This document shows, piece after piece, positions 9,476-18,024 of a stretch of 64,000 bases of DNA. Location: contig OY282444.1 of NCBI GenBank assembly GCA_958296125.1, positions 3,939,623 to 4,003,622 on the forward strand, written 5' to 3'. Within the stretch, counting starts at the first letter, position 1. Each line of letters starts with the position of its first letter. A program made the position numbers and the translations under genes. The stretch comes from an uncultured Poribacteria bacterium. GTDB lineage: Bacteria; Poribacteria; WGA-4E; PCPOR2b. Under the pieces are notes generated by a model. The model was not told the origin of the DNA. It made no database searches and was given only the letters and a program-made list of their open reading frames with translations.

Positions 9476-9910
9476 TCAGGCTTCCGCCTTGAAGAAAACG
9501 GGATCAGGCTTGACCCATTCCTCCTCGCCATCTGCCCAGACTTCACGTTTCCAGATGGGCACAATTTGTTTAAGCCGATTCATCGCATAATGGCATGCCT
9601 CAAACGCCGCCTTACGATGCGGGGAGGCGATGGCGACTGCAACGCTGACCTCACCGATTTCCAGTCGTCCCACGCGATGAGTCATGGCGACGCGGTCTAG
9701 CCCCCACTTTTCGTGGATCTCCTGTGCAATTTCTGCCATCTTCTTTTCTGCCATCGGCGGGTAGGCTTCGTATTCAAGATAGGAGACCTCCCTACCTTCC
9801 GTGTTGTTGCGCACAATGCCTAAGAAGTGGACGATTGCCCCCGCATCTCCCGTTTCGACAGCGCGGATGACCTCTCCCAATTCGATCTCTTCGCTGGTAA
9901 TTTTAAACAT
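9476..9910 (-). CDS. moaE: Molybdopterin synthase catalytic subunit MoaE
   Basis: MoaE is the large subunit of molybdopterin synthase, which inserts two sulfurs into precursor Z (cPMP) to make molybdopterin. The family signatures are present: GAIVHFLGIVRN, LEYEAYPPMAEKKM, the H-R-V-G-R-L-x-I-G-E segment, SPHRKAAFEAC and the P-I-W-K-R-E motif carrying the catalytic lysine. The start ATG overlaps the end of moaD by 8 bases, which implies translational coupling. Likely client in this window is the sulfite-oxidase-like enzyme at 33.4 kb. Confidence 0.95.
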   Translation of the reverse strand: MFKITSEEIELGEVIRAVETGDAGAIVHFLGIVRNNTEGREVSYLEYEAYPPMAEKKMAEIAQEIHEKWGLDRVAMTHRVGRLEIGEVSVAVAIASPHRKAAFEACHYAMNRLKQIVPIWKREVWADGEEEWVKPDPVFFKAEA

Positions 9911-10157
9911 CTCGACCTCCAGTCACGGGTGGGATCAGGGCGACCTCATCACCGTCTGAAAGTTCGCTATCGGGCGTGGCATACTCCCAATTCACAGACA
10001 TCTGCATCACATCGTAGTATTCTGCGATTTCGGGCCACTCCGCTTCAAGGCGGTCCAAGATAACCCGCACCGTTGCTCCCTCTGGCAGGGTCATATCTTC
10101 TTCATCTCTATCTAGCTCTTCATGTAAAACTGCAAAATATTTAACTTTAACTTTCAT
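9903..10157 (-). CDS. moaD: Molybdopterin synthase sulfur-carrier subunit MoaD, with residues after the GG
   Basis: Ubiquitin-like sulfur carrier (84 aa from the ATG at 10157, which follows GGAG; a start at 10178 would add seven residues without support). The fold-typical KVKYFAVLHEEL start, LPEGATVRVILDRL and DGDEVALIPPVTGG end are visible. In the family, the C-terminal GG is adenylated and thiocarboxylated, so it must be terminal. Here it is followed by Arg-Asp-Val before the stop, so either trimming is needed or the protein is non-canonical. First gene of the moaD-moaE pair. Confidence 0.9.
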   Translation of the reverse strand: MKVKVKYFAVLHEELDRDEEDMTLPEGATVRVILDRLEAEWPEIAEYYDVMQMSVNWEYATPDSELSDGDEVALIPPVTGGRDV

Positions 10158-10411
10158 CGTTTCTCCAACGAAAACCATAAATGCCTAAAAGATAAAATGT
10201 AATAAGGAACGCTTCCTCAAAATCGTCCAATATTATACCTCAATGCAGATTTGAATACAAAAAAAATCCACAGGCCTTCAAGTGTATCGTGATGTGGAAT
10301 GATGTGACTTTTCGTATTGGATATGATAAGATAAACATGAGAACGGAATTGATTGCAGACAAAATGACAGCGTCAACAGAATATTGCGCTGATTTTGGAG
10401 GGAACGGTGTG

Positions 10412-11710
10412 ATGGAAAAAGGAAAATGGGATCGTGTAATTCTTCGTGAAATTTGCGATTTGGTAAACTATGGTTATACTGCTAGCGCGAAGCCAGAACC
10501 AATTGGTCCTAAATTTCTCCGAATCACCGATATTGTACCGAATCGAATTGATTGGTCATTAGTTCCGTATTGCAAGATAAATGAAAAAGATATAGGCAAA
10601 TACCGATTAGAAAAAGGCGACATCGTAATTGCTCGGACAGGTGCAACAACAGGTTATGCTAAGAGAATTAGAGATGACTATACGGCGGTTTTTGCTTCCT
10701 ACTTGGTTCGGGTTCGAGTAAATCCGAAGTATGATGGCCAATATGTCGGATGTGTCGTTGAATCTGACGAATACAAACAATTTATTCAGCTAAATCTCGG
10801 TGGTACAGCTCAACCTCAAGCCAATGCCCAAGTTTTGACTTCATTTCCGGTCCCACTCCCTCCACTGCACACCCAACGCAAAATCGCCGCAGTCCTCAGT
10901 GCCTACGACGACCTAATCGAGAACAACACGCGCCGCATCAAAATCCTTGAGGAGATGGCAAGTGCAATCTACCGACAATGGTTTGTCGAATTCCGCTTCC
11001 CGGGCCATGAGCATGCAAAGATGGTAGAGTCAGAATTGGGCTTGATACCACAAGGTTGGGAAGCTAAGTTTTCAGACTATGTAGATTTCAAGGAAGGGCC
11101 AGGTTTGCGCCGTTGGCAATACCGGGACAGTGGCACACCATTTTTGAACATTAGAACCCTTGTGGACAATGACATTGATTTATCAAAGGTGCAATACTTA
11201 GATCAAGATGAGGTAGAAAGGAAGTATTCTCATTTTTTACTAAAACCTTGTGACCATGTTGTTTCTAGTTCTGGAACAATAGGACGTATCGTTACGATTC
11301 AGAGGCATCATTTACCGTTAATGCTGAATACAAGCATTATCCGTATGAGGGCTAAAACAGAGAATGTTGGACTATGGCAATTAAAGCATTTCCTAAAATC
11401 CAACTATTTTCAAGATCAAATCCATACTTTGGCAACCGGAGTTGCCCAGCAAAATTATGGTCCATCTCATCTCAAACAAATGAGCATTATAGCCCCAAAT
11501 TTAGAGATTGGGAGAAAATATGAGGCAATTGTCAAGCCAATGGAGGAATCAATCGGTCAGCTTGTGATGAAAAACGTCAATCTCCGTCAAACCCGCGATC
11601 TCCTGCTCCCCAAATTCATCTCCGGCGAGATTGATGTATCCGAGCTTGATATTGATACTGACGGAATACAGCCGGGAGTGAAGGGGGAATTCAAATCCCG
11701 TATCCATTGA
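10412..11710 (+). CDS. hsdS: Type I restriction-modification specificity subunit HsdS (orphan)
   Basis: HsdS chooses the DNA sequence recognised by a type I methylase/restriction complex. Starting at the ATG nine bases after GGAGGG gives 432 residues, normal for the family. Two target-recognition domains (about 1-150 and 225-370) are separated and followed by the conserved helical regions: one with QRKIAAVLSAYDDLIENN and the EEMASAIYRQWF helix, the other with NLRQTRDLLLPKF and SGEID. No hsdM or hsdR is adjacent. The recognition domains are visibly AT-rich while the conserved helices are GC-richer, as expected of domain shuffling. Downstream lies an ATPase/Toprim-like pair. Confidence 0.9.
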   Translation: MEKGKWDRVILREICDLVNYGYTASAKPEPIGPKFLRITDIVPNRIDWSLVPYCKINEKDIGKYRLEKGDIVIARTGATTGYAKRIRDDYTAVFASYLVRVRVNPKYDGQYVGCVVESDEYKQFIQLNLGGTAQPQANAQVLTSFPVPLPPLHTQRKIAAVLSAYDDLIENNTRRIKILEEMASAIYRQWFVEFRFPGHEHAKMVESELGLIPQGWEAKFSDYVDFKEGPGLRRWQYRDSGTPFLNIRTLVDNDIDLSKVQYLDQDEVERKYSHFLLKPCDHVVSSSGTIGRIVTIQRHHLPLMLNTSIIRMRAKTENVGLWQLKHFLKSNYFQDQIHTLATGVAQQNYGPSHLKQMSIIAPNLEIGRKYEAIVKPMEESIGQLVMKNVNLRQTRDLLLPKFISGEIDVSELDIDTDGIQPGVKGEFKSRIH

Positions 11711-11827
11711 CAGAGCAGGTGCACACTAGCGAGGGACGGATTTTCTTTCGCATAAAAACCGATGGTGTGCTAAAATGCGTGGGGCTTACGATTACGACCG
11801 AACAATGGTAAGGAAAGGTGAACAACC

Positions 11828-13015
11828 ATGTCTGAAATGCAAATATTCTTAAAAAGCGTTCACATCGAAAACTACCTCAGCTTGCGTGATGTTGCACTTC
11901 CGCTAAAGCCTTTGACAGTTCTGGTCGGTCCCAATGCGAGTGGGAAATCAAATGTCTTGGGAGCCCTGAACCTTCTCAACCTGATGATGATTCATGAAAA
12001 ACTGCCCTCAGATAAATTCATCCAAGAATCTCTTTGGGCAGGGGCGGGTGAAGGAAGCCACATCGCTTTCCAACTACAAGCCGAAGTGGAAGAAACCTCA
12101 ACTGTATACCAACTGGAACTTAAAACAGAGGTTGGCAGTCCTTCTGTTGACGAAAGATTGTTGGTTAAAGATGTAGAAGTCATCTCAATTCAAAGCGGAG
12201 AGGGTGTAGTGCAGGATGAGGATGGTAAGAACGAGACAAAATATAGGTCGAATAAACTTGCTTTGAAGTCCGCTGGCGATTACGGAAACAAACCCGTTAC
12301 CAGTGCCCTGACGAAGTTTATTAAGGGTTGGGAATTTTATAACTTTCGGCCAGAATCCATCCGGAACTATCTCATGGAATTCTCGCCTGTTATAAAAGAA
12401 CTAAGTGAATCTCCACAACTTGATCGTTATGGGGTTAGTCTATCGGAGTTACTTTCGTATTGGCATAAGAATATTCCGGAGCGTTTCGACAGCGTGAGTG
12501 AATCCCTCGCAGCTTCGACAAACCTCAGAATAGACCAATGTGCAATTGATGGGGATAACCAACTCTGTCTTTTAGAAGGATACGAGAAGCCGATACCTTT
12601 GGAAAAGGCATCTGATGGCACATTGCGCCTCGTTGCATATTACATCTTACTCAACGAGCCTGAGTTGCCATCGCTCATCGCCATTGAAGAACCGGAGCGC
12701 AATCTGCACCCTGGTGCACTGACGGACATTACAAACGTCCTAGAGCAAATTGCGGAACGAACCCAAGTGATTATCACAACCCATAGCTCCCAACTCCTTG
12801 ATGCCTTTAATCCTGAGAACTTATCGGATTCGCTCGGCGTTTTACTCCTGCACAACCGTCCCGGGCACGGCACAGAGGTGATCAACCTTGAGGATATCCG
12901 CGGGGACCGAGCCGCACTGGACGGTTGGATTACGGATTTCGGAATCGGCAGTGCCCTTTTTGATAGCGAGCTTCTACAAGACTTGATGGAGGAGAAGCCT
13001 ATATGCCAACCGTAA
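11828..13015 (+). CDS. ABC-type (OLD/RecF-like) AAA family ATPase
   Basis: A 395-residue SMC/OLD-type ATPase. The N-terminal strand-turn (VHIENYLSLRDV) and Walker A (GPNASGKSN, about residues 34-42) are typical of AAA_21/AAA_15 proteins. An internal region without motifs (about 60-260) is followed by the signature-like ASDGTLR segment, the Walker B I-A-I-E-E-P-E with E-R-N-L-H-P-G and the TTHSSQL switch near residue 318. No Toprim domain is present in this protein; the overlapping downstream gene may supply it. Families of this type are often found in antiphage systems (OLD, PARIS). Function here is inferred from that pairing. Confidence 0.85.
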   Translation: MSEMQIFLKSVHIENYLSLRDVALPLKPLTVLVGPNASGKSNVLGALNLLNLMMIHEKLPSDKFIQESLWAGAGEGSHIAFQLQAEVEETSTVYQLELKTEVGSPSVDERLLVKDVEVISIQSGEGVVQDEDGKNETKYRSNKLALKSAGDYGNKPVTSALTKFIKGWEFYNFRPESIRNYLMEFSPVIKELSESPQLDRYGVSLSELLSYWHKNIPERFDSVSESLAASTNLRIDQCAIDGDNQLCLLEGYEKPIPLEKASDGTLRLVAYYILLNEPELPSLIAIEEPERNLHPGALTDITNVLEQIAERTQVIITTHSSQLLDAFNPENLSDSLGVLLLHNRPGHGTEVINLEDIRGDRAALDGWITDFGIGSALFDSELLQDLMEEKPICQP

Positions 13016-13731
13016 GAATCTGGACTTTGGAATCGGACTATGATGCCAAAGCGGTCAGATGTTTGGCAAATAAGTTGGTGACACATCTGCAACTTGGGAA
13101 TCTATCTATCCAAGCATCCGGCAAAAAAGCAGTCCCGAGGGGGAAGGGTGCAGGACTGATGAAGGCGACTCGAAATTATCTCAAGCAAGATGCTTGTGTT
13201 ATTTTCGTCATTGACAGCGATGGTCCGATGTCAACCCATCAGCGGCAGCAGGAACCGAATTCGCTTATCAATCAGATTGAGCAGGTCGTCAATGATAACA
13301 GTTTTGCTGGCAAAGTATTTCTCGCACGAGCTGTTCAGGAACTTGAAGCGTGGCTGCTGATTGATTGTCTTGGGATTTTCTGTTACTTCGCTAGCCAAAG
13401 TCCACGCTATAGGCAAATTGACCGCAATAGCGTTTCAACAAACCCATCTTCCAAGCGATTAGTCGAGCATTATCAGGAAGGCAATACGGAGAACATCGTC
13501 GAAGCGGAAATAGGCGGCAGCGGTGCTAAAGAACACCTGATTGAGTTCTCCAAACGGATTCTGCATGAACTCAATCCAAGGATGCCGCAAAGGAACGTCA
13601 GCGAAAAGCGATATCGTGAAAAGATGTCGCCCGAAGTGGCTGAACATGTGGACATCAACCGAGAGACCTTACGACGCAACAATTCTCTCCGTAAGCTAGG
13701 AAGGGTGCTCGCTCAATTCAGCCAGCGGTGA
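13003..13731 (+). CDS. Toprim-like protein, DUF4276-type, partner of the ATPase
   Basis: A 242-residue protein whose start overlaps the ATPase stop by 13 bases, a sign of coupled translation. It opens with a strand and an acidic residue (W-T-L-E-S-D, Glu10), followed by hydrophobic strand IFVI and D-S-D-G (Asp71, Asp73), then Q-E-L-E-A-W-L-L (Glu113/115). This E...DxD arrangement and the ELEAW motif resemble DUF4276/Toprim-fold metal-dependent proteins, which would cut or bind nucleic acid. The C-terminal region is basic (RKLGRVLAQFSQR). It could act with the ATPase like the AriA/AriB pair of PARIS. The family assignment is from memory of motifs, not a search. Confidence 0.65.
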   Translation: MPTVRIWTLESDYDAKAVRCLANKLVTHLQLGNLSIQASGKKAVPRGKGAGLMKATRNYLKQDACVIFVIDSDGPMSTHQRQQEPNSLINQIEQVVNDNSFAGKVFLARAVQELEAWLLIDCLGIFCYFASQSPRYRQIDRNSVSTNPSSKRLVEHYQEGNTENIVEAEIGGSGAKEHLIEFSKRILHELNPRMPQRNVSEKRYREKMSPEVAEHVDINRETLRRNNSLRKLGRVLAQFSQR

Positions 13732-13783
13732 AGGTTGATTGACCTATATGAACTTAACCTATTTTGAACCGGGAGGTAAATAG

Positions 13784-14683
13784 ATGGAAAAACGACAGTT
13801 GGGAAAAGATGGAGCTCATGTATCGGTAATCGGTTTCGGGGCGTGGCCCATTGGTGGGGCGATGGGGGCAGTTGATGAAGGGGCGGCAATTTCAACGGTG
13901 CACGCGGGGCTTGACCACGGAATAACGCTTATTGACACCGCCCAATCATACCGCGGATCGGAGGTAATCATCGGCAAAGCGTTGAAGGACGGACGACGGA
14001 ATCAGGTTTTTCTCGCCACAAAGGTCAGCGGGGACTATTCGCCCGATGCCATCCGGCGTGCGATGGAGAATAGCCTGCGTGCTTTACAAACAGACCATGT
14101 AGACCTCTATCAGATTCATGGCTGGAATCCACAGTATCCGATTGATGAAAGCATGGAAATGATGGAGAGGTTGCGTCAAGAGGGCAAGACGCGCTACATC
14201 GGTGTCTCCAATTTCAACGTAGAGCAGATGAAACTTGCCGCCCAAACTGCGTCTTTTCATTCACTTCAGCCGCGTTACAATCTGTTAGACCGTGAGATTG
14301 AGGAGGACATCCTCTTTTACTGTGAAGCGGGTGACATCGGCATCCTCCCGCACAGTCCATTAGCCAAGGGGTTACTGACTGGCAAATACACGCCAGGCTA
14401 CCAATTTCCGGCAGACGATGAACGTTCAGGAATGCCCCGATTTCAAGGGGAGGAATTTCGACGAAATCTGGCAAAAGCAGAAAAGCTGAAAACCATTGCC
14501 CAACGACGAGATCTGACATTGGTTCAGTTGGCAATTGGTTGGCAGTTGCGACTTTCAAGAATTACCTGTGTCCTTGTCGGTGCAAAAACACCCGAACAGG
14601 TCGCTGAGCACGTCGGGGGACAGGGCTGGCAGCTGACGGAGTCGGAATTGCAGGCGATTGAAGCAGTGCTAGCAGAGGGATAA
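13784..14683 (+). CDS. Aldo/keto reductase
   Basis: NAD(P)H-dependent TIM-barrel oxidoreductase of 299 residues. The catalytic tetrad is visible: Asp51 in LIDTA, Tyr56 in the QSYRGSE segment, Lys80 in ATKV and His112 in QIHGW. GVSNFN and the C-terminal A-K-T-P-E-Q-V cofactor-binding region agree. It has a GGGAGG ribosome site. It is separated by only three bases from the next gene, a 3-hydroxyacyl-CoA dehydrogenase, so both belong to one transcript. Substrate unknown. Confidence 0.93.
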   Translation: MEKRQLGKDGAHVSVIGFGAWPIGGAMGAVDEGAAISTVHAGLDHGITLIDTAQSYRGSEVIIGKALKDGRRNQVFLATKVSGDYSPDAIRRAMENSLRALQTDHVDLYQIHGWNPQYPIDESMEMMERLRQEGKTRYIGVSNFNVEQMKLAAQTASFHSLQPRYNLLDREIEEDILFYCEAGDIGILPHSPLAKGLLTGKYTPGYQFPADDERSGMPRFQGEEFRRNLAKAEKLKTIAQRRDLTLVQLAIGWQLRLSRITCVLVGAKTPEQVAEHVGGQGWQLTESELQAIEAVLAEG

Positions 14684-14686
14684 AAC

Positions 14687-15628
14687 ATGAATATTGAACG
14701 CATTAAAAAGATCGGTATTGTTGGCGCGGGCACAATGGGGGTAGGTGTCGCGGAAATCTTCGCAGAGTTTGGCTACACTGTCATTCTGTACAACAGGAGT
14801 CAGGCGGGGATGCAGCGCGCCTTGGAGCGTATCCAATCTAAAGGGGCTGTAGACCTTGCCCCTATCGAGAAAGAGACAGATACCGCAGGGGCAAAAATTT
14901 ATACCACCCATGATTTGACGGAGCTCGCACAAGTTGACCTCATCTCGGAATCGATTGCTGAAAATCTGGAGGTAAAACAGGACATCTTTCGGAAACTGGA
15001 TGAAATCTGCGACGCAAAGACGCTCTTTACAACAAATACTTCGGCGTTAAGCATTTCGCAGATTGCTACAGCTGTTTCGCATCCGGAGCGATTTGCGGGG
15101 ATGCACTATTTCAATCCACCACAAATCGTTCCGGCACTAGAGATTATCAAAGGCGAATCAACCTCTGACGCAACCTGTGAAGTCCTAATTAATCTGGCGA
15201 AGCAGATGAAAAAGCAGCCGATTCTGGTGCAGAAAGATGTCCCCGGATTTGTCGCCAGTCGTCTCCAGTTTGCTGTCGTGCGCGAAGCGTTACATCTCGT
15301 TGAGGAAGGGATCGCATCACCGGCCGACATCGATGCGGTGGTGAAGCATGGATTGGGATTGCGTTGGGCATTGCTTGGCCCGTTAGAGATTGCGGATCTC
15401 GGAGGGCTTGATATTGTCAACGCGGTTGGAAGCTACGTTGCCAAATCCTTGAGCAATGCCACCGATTCTCCGAAAGTGCTTCAGGATTTAGTCGCAGCGG
15501 GGAAATTGGGTGCAAAAAGTGGTTCCGGCTTTTACGACTATCCGCTGGGAAAGGCAAGGGCGCTCATCGCAGATCGAGATGAGAAGTTGTTGGAGATACT
15601 GCGTCTTAAATCACGTGACGCTTCGTAA
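14687..15628 (+). CDS. 3-hydroxyacyl-CoA dehydrogenase (3-hydroxybutyryl-CoA dehydrogenase-like)
   Basis: Single-function 3-hydroxyacyl-CoA dehydrogenase of 313 residues, oxidising 3-hydroxyacyl-CoA with NAD. N-terminal Rossmann loop GAGTMGVG, the ES-ENL segment with the catalytic-dyad glutamate region, NTSALSI, the catalytic His in GMHYFNPP, and the dimerisation domain beginning VPGFVASRLQ. The C-terminal KSGSGFYDY signature is present. There is no enoyl-CoA hydratase domain, so it is not a FadB fusion. It could serve fatty-acid or hydroxy-acid catabolism together with the upstream reductase. Confidence 0.92.
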   Translation: MNIERIKKIGIVGAGTMGVGVAEIFAEFGYTVILYNRSQAGMQRALERIQSKGAVDLAPIEKETDTAGAKIYTTHDLTELAQVDLISESIAENLEVKQDIFRKLDEICDAKTLFTTNTSALSISQIATAVSHPERFAGMHYFNPPQIVPALEIIKGESTSDATCEVLINLAKQMKKQPILVQKDVPGFVASRLQFAVVREALHLVEEGIASPADIDAVVKHGLGLRWALLGPLEIADLGGLDIVNAVGSYVAKSLSNATDSPKVLQDLVAAGKLGAKSGSGFYDYPLGKARALIADRDEKLLEILRLKSRDAS

Positions 15629-15669
15629 ATTTCTAAGCCTCTCATCATTTGTTGGACAGGATAGTAGCC

Positions 15670-16863
15670 ATGGCAATCGAGAAGTTTACTATTGCACGGA
15701 ACGATGACATTTATGAATGCTTCCCCTATATCTGCCGTTCCCGAACCGGCAGAATCATCCTGACCTATCGCGAAAGCAACGGTCATGTCGCCAGCGAGTT
15801 TTGCCGCTTAATCGTCCGAGTCAGTGACGACGCGGGGCATACATGGTCGGAAGCACGAGTGATTCGCGATGAGGATAAATCGACCGGTGTCCTGACAACG
15901 TGGAATTGTCCCAAAATCCAGCAACTCAAGGACGGACGGATCTTGCTGCTCTGTGATACCTATCTTTTTCCACCGGGTGAGTGGGGGGAAGGAGAGGCGA
16001 GCTGCCACATTGTGCTTTGGTTCAGCGATGACAATGGGGAAAGCTGGTCAGATCCGATCCCAACCCCGGTCAAGGGCATCTGCCCGGACATAGTTACGGA
16101 GCTGGACGATGGCCGGTGGATGCTTCCGAGCAACGTTACCAGCCCGAAAACTGGACAGATTATCCAAAATATTACAACAAGTCACGATGAGGGGTGGACG
16201 TGGGATGCACCGCTGACCATCTTTGATAGTCCCGATTACGCGCTTGATGAAGCTTCTATCGTGCCTTGTCCCGATGGAGAATTGGTCGTCTACCTACGAG
16301 AGGATTCAGGGTGTCCGTTGCAAAAGATGATTTCCAAGGATGCCGGTTACCGGTGGGAAGGTCCCTACGATACCTTAAACCCAGCCGCTCATGGGATGCC
16401 GGTCGCAGGTCTCACGCAAGATGGGTTTATCTTAATTACCGGGCGTTTTGGCTTACGTTCTTGCTGGCGCGTTGACATGTCGGCGGAGACTTGGCAGAAA
16501 CGGTTGGCACGACGCACCATTGTCATCCCAAGAGTCCGCGCTAACGAGGCGTTCATCGCCCGTAGACAGCCGGGCCCCAGTGAATTGGTTACAGCCGACG
16601 AAGTGATTGTCGCTGCAGGCGGTTCATCGGTGCACACCTTTGCGTTTCTGGAACCGCTGGAAAGCGCGCTCAATCCGGATAAAGCAACCCAACAAGGCTT
16701 GCTGCTCCCGCTAGATCTTGATGCCAATAACCTCGGTGCCGATAGCGGTTATGCCGCTTGGGTCGAGTATGAGCAGGGGAAGTTCTTAGCCGTCAATTAC
16801 ATTAACGACAACGCTCCGATGGCACAGATTCGCGGTTATCGGTTCGGTTTGGAGGATTTCTGA
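15670..16863 (+). CDS. Sialidase-family (BNR/Asp-box) six-blade propeller protein
   Basis: A 397-residue protein starting at the ATG after GGACAGG; an upstream TTG has no support. Four Asp-boxes of the pattern S-x-D-x-G-x-x-W are evenly spaced: SDDAGHTW (about 50-58), SDDNGESW (about 118-126), SHDEGWTW (about 170-178) and SKDAGYRW (about 221-229). This spacing defines the sialidase/neuraminidase propeller fold. No signal peptide is seen, so the protein may be cytoplasmic or an exo-acting enzyme exported otherwise. Activity as a sialidase is not proven; many BNR proteins in this lineage have unknown substrates. Confidence 0.85.
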   Translation: MAIEKFTIARNDDIYECFPYICRSRTGRIILTYRESNGHVASEFCRLIVRVSDDAGHTWSEARVIRDEDKSTGVLTTWNCPKIQQLKDGRILLLCDTYLFPPGEWGEGEASCHIVLWFSDDNGESWSDPIPTPVKGICPDIVTELDDGRWMLPSNVTSPKTGQIIQNITTSHDEGWTWDAPLTIFDSPDYALDEASIVPCPDGELVVYLREDSGCPLQKMISKDAGYRWEGPYDTLNPAAHGMPVAGLTQDGFILITGRFGLRSCWRVDMSAETWQKRLARRTIVIPRVRANEAFIARRQPGPSELVTADEVIVAAGGSSVHTFAFLEPLESALNPDKATQQGLLLPLDLDANNLGADSGYAAWVEYEQGKFLAVNYINDNAPMAQIRGYRFGLEDF

Positions 16864-16908
16864 GGCCTGCACCGTGTTAAAACCGCACGCATGTAAGGGA
16901 GGCGAAGC

Positions 16909-17106
16909 ATGGCAACAAGACTTGGCACTAAAGATTATATCTACGAAGAATTGGCGGATTGGGCGAGGTTTCCTGGGCCGCCTACGGTCAAAATCTTGCT
17001 CCCCCCAGAGAGGTTCGCAGCTTTCGCAAGTTGGTTAAGGTTGATTAGAAAGGAATGCGGGTTGTATTTAGAATCACCGTCATCTAGATTCGGAGGAATA
17101 CTATGA
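16909..17106 (+). pseudogene. Probable N-terminal remnant of an NHL/beta-propeller protein gene
   Basis: A 65-codon frame with a good ribosome site (GGGAGG) just before the ATG. Its first 20 or so residues (MATRLGTKDYIYEELADWAR) resemble the conserved start of NHL-repeat, peptidylglycine-monooxygenase-like beta-propeller proteins (L-G-x-x-x-Y-x-Y-E-x-x-x-x-W). After this, the expected propeller sequence is missing and the frame ends in an ATGA overlap with the dioxygenase gene. It is best read as a gene truncated by deletion whose start and ribosome site survive. It could also be a genuine small protein. Confidence 0.4.
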
Positions 17107-17987
17107 AGTTGACACCTGAACAGATTGCAGAATTTCATACCTATGGTGTGCTTATCGCCAAGAATGCCCTCACCGATGAGGACTTGCAGCCGGTAATCGA
17201 TGAGATATCCGAGTTCATCGATCGCCGGGCCCTCGAGCTGAAGGCAGAGGGAAAGATTGCAGACCTATGTGAAGATGAGCCGTTTGAAACCCGGTACGGA
17301 TGCCTGTTCGCGCAGTCCAAGGAGATTGGTAGTGGTCTTGACATCATGGACTACCGCGGTAAGGCGGTCTTTGAATTTCTGCACAATAAAAACCTGCTCG
17401 ATGTCATCGAATCGCTCGTTGGACCGGAAATCATCTGCAATCCGATCCAACACCTGCGGCCCACACCCCCAATCCGATACTATGAGGACGGCAATCCTGC
17501 CTCACACATCGGTCCCTTGCACCAAGACGCTGGGGTTATCATGCCGGAGGCGGAAGGCTCGAACATCATCACCTGCTGGCTGCCATTGGGTGATGCGACC
17601 GCCGAGATGGGGTGTCTGGAGGTTTTGCCCGGCGTGGTCAAAGGAGGGTATCTGCGGCATAGACCCCAAGGCGGAACGAGTATTTTTCCCGAAGACCTGC
17701 CAGCGGTTGATCCGGTGCCAATGGAATGCTACAGGGGCGATCTGCTACTGATGAGCCGTTTCACGCCGCATCGTGGAATGCCCAACCGTTCGGATAGGTG
17801 CCGCTGGTCAATGGATCTGCGCTACCACCCGATCGGTCAACACACGGGCCGCACGGGGCATCCGGACTTTGTGGTGTGCAGCCAACGCGATCCGGACAGT
17901 GTGATGCACGATTATGCGGAGTGGTGTCGTCTCTGGATTGACACCTTTGAGAATCCGAGGGGCGTGGTCATGCACAGAGCGGATTGA
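17103..17987 (+). CDS. Phytanoyl-CoA dioxygenase family protein (PhyH)
   Basis: Fe(II)/2-oxoglutarate-dependent dioxygenase of 294 residues. The iron-binding facial triad is visible: His140 and Asp142 in LHQDAG, and the distal His223 in FTPHRGMPN, followed by the arginines that bind 2-oxoglutarate (S-D-R-C-R-W-S-M). The LEVLPGVVKGG segment is typical of the family. The start follows GGAGGAATACT and overlaps the preceding remnant by four bases. Expanded PhyH families are typical of sponge-associated Poribacteria; the substrate is unknown. Confidence 0.93.
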   Translation: MKLTPEQIAEFHTYGVLIAKNALTDEDLQPVIDEISEFIDRRALELKAEGKIADLCEDEPFETRYGCLFAQSKEIGSGLDIMDYRGKAVFEFLHNKNLLDVIESLVGPEIICNPIQHLRPTPPIRYYEDGNPASHIGPLHQDAGVIMPEAEGSNIITCWLPLGDATAEMGCLEVLPGVVKGGYLRHRPQGGTSIFPEDLPAVDPVPMECYRGDLLLMSRFTPHRGMPNRSDRCRWSMDLRYHPIGQHTGRTGHPDFVVCSQRDPDSVMHDYAEWCRLWIDTFENPRGVVMHRAD

Positions 17988-18024
17988 TATTGTATTTGCA
18001 TGGGCCCTCGAGGAGGGAATAGGA

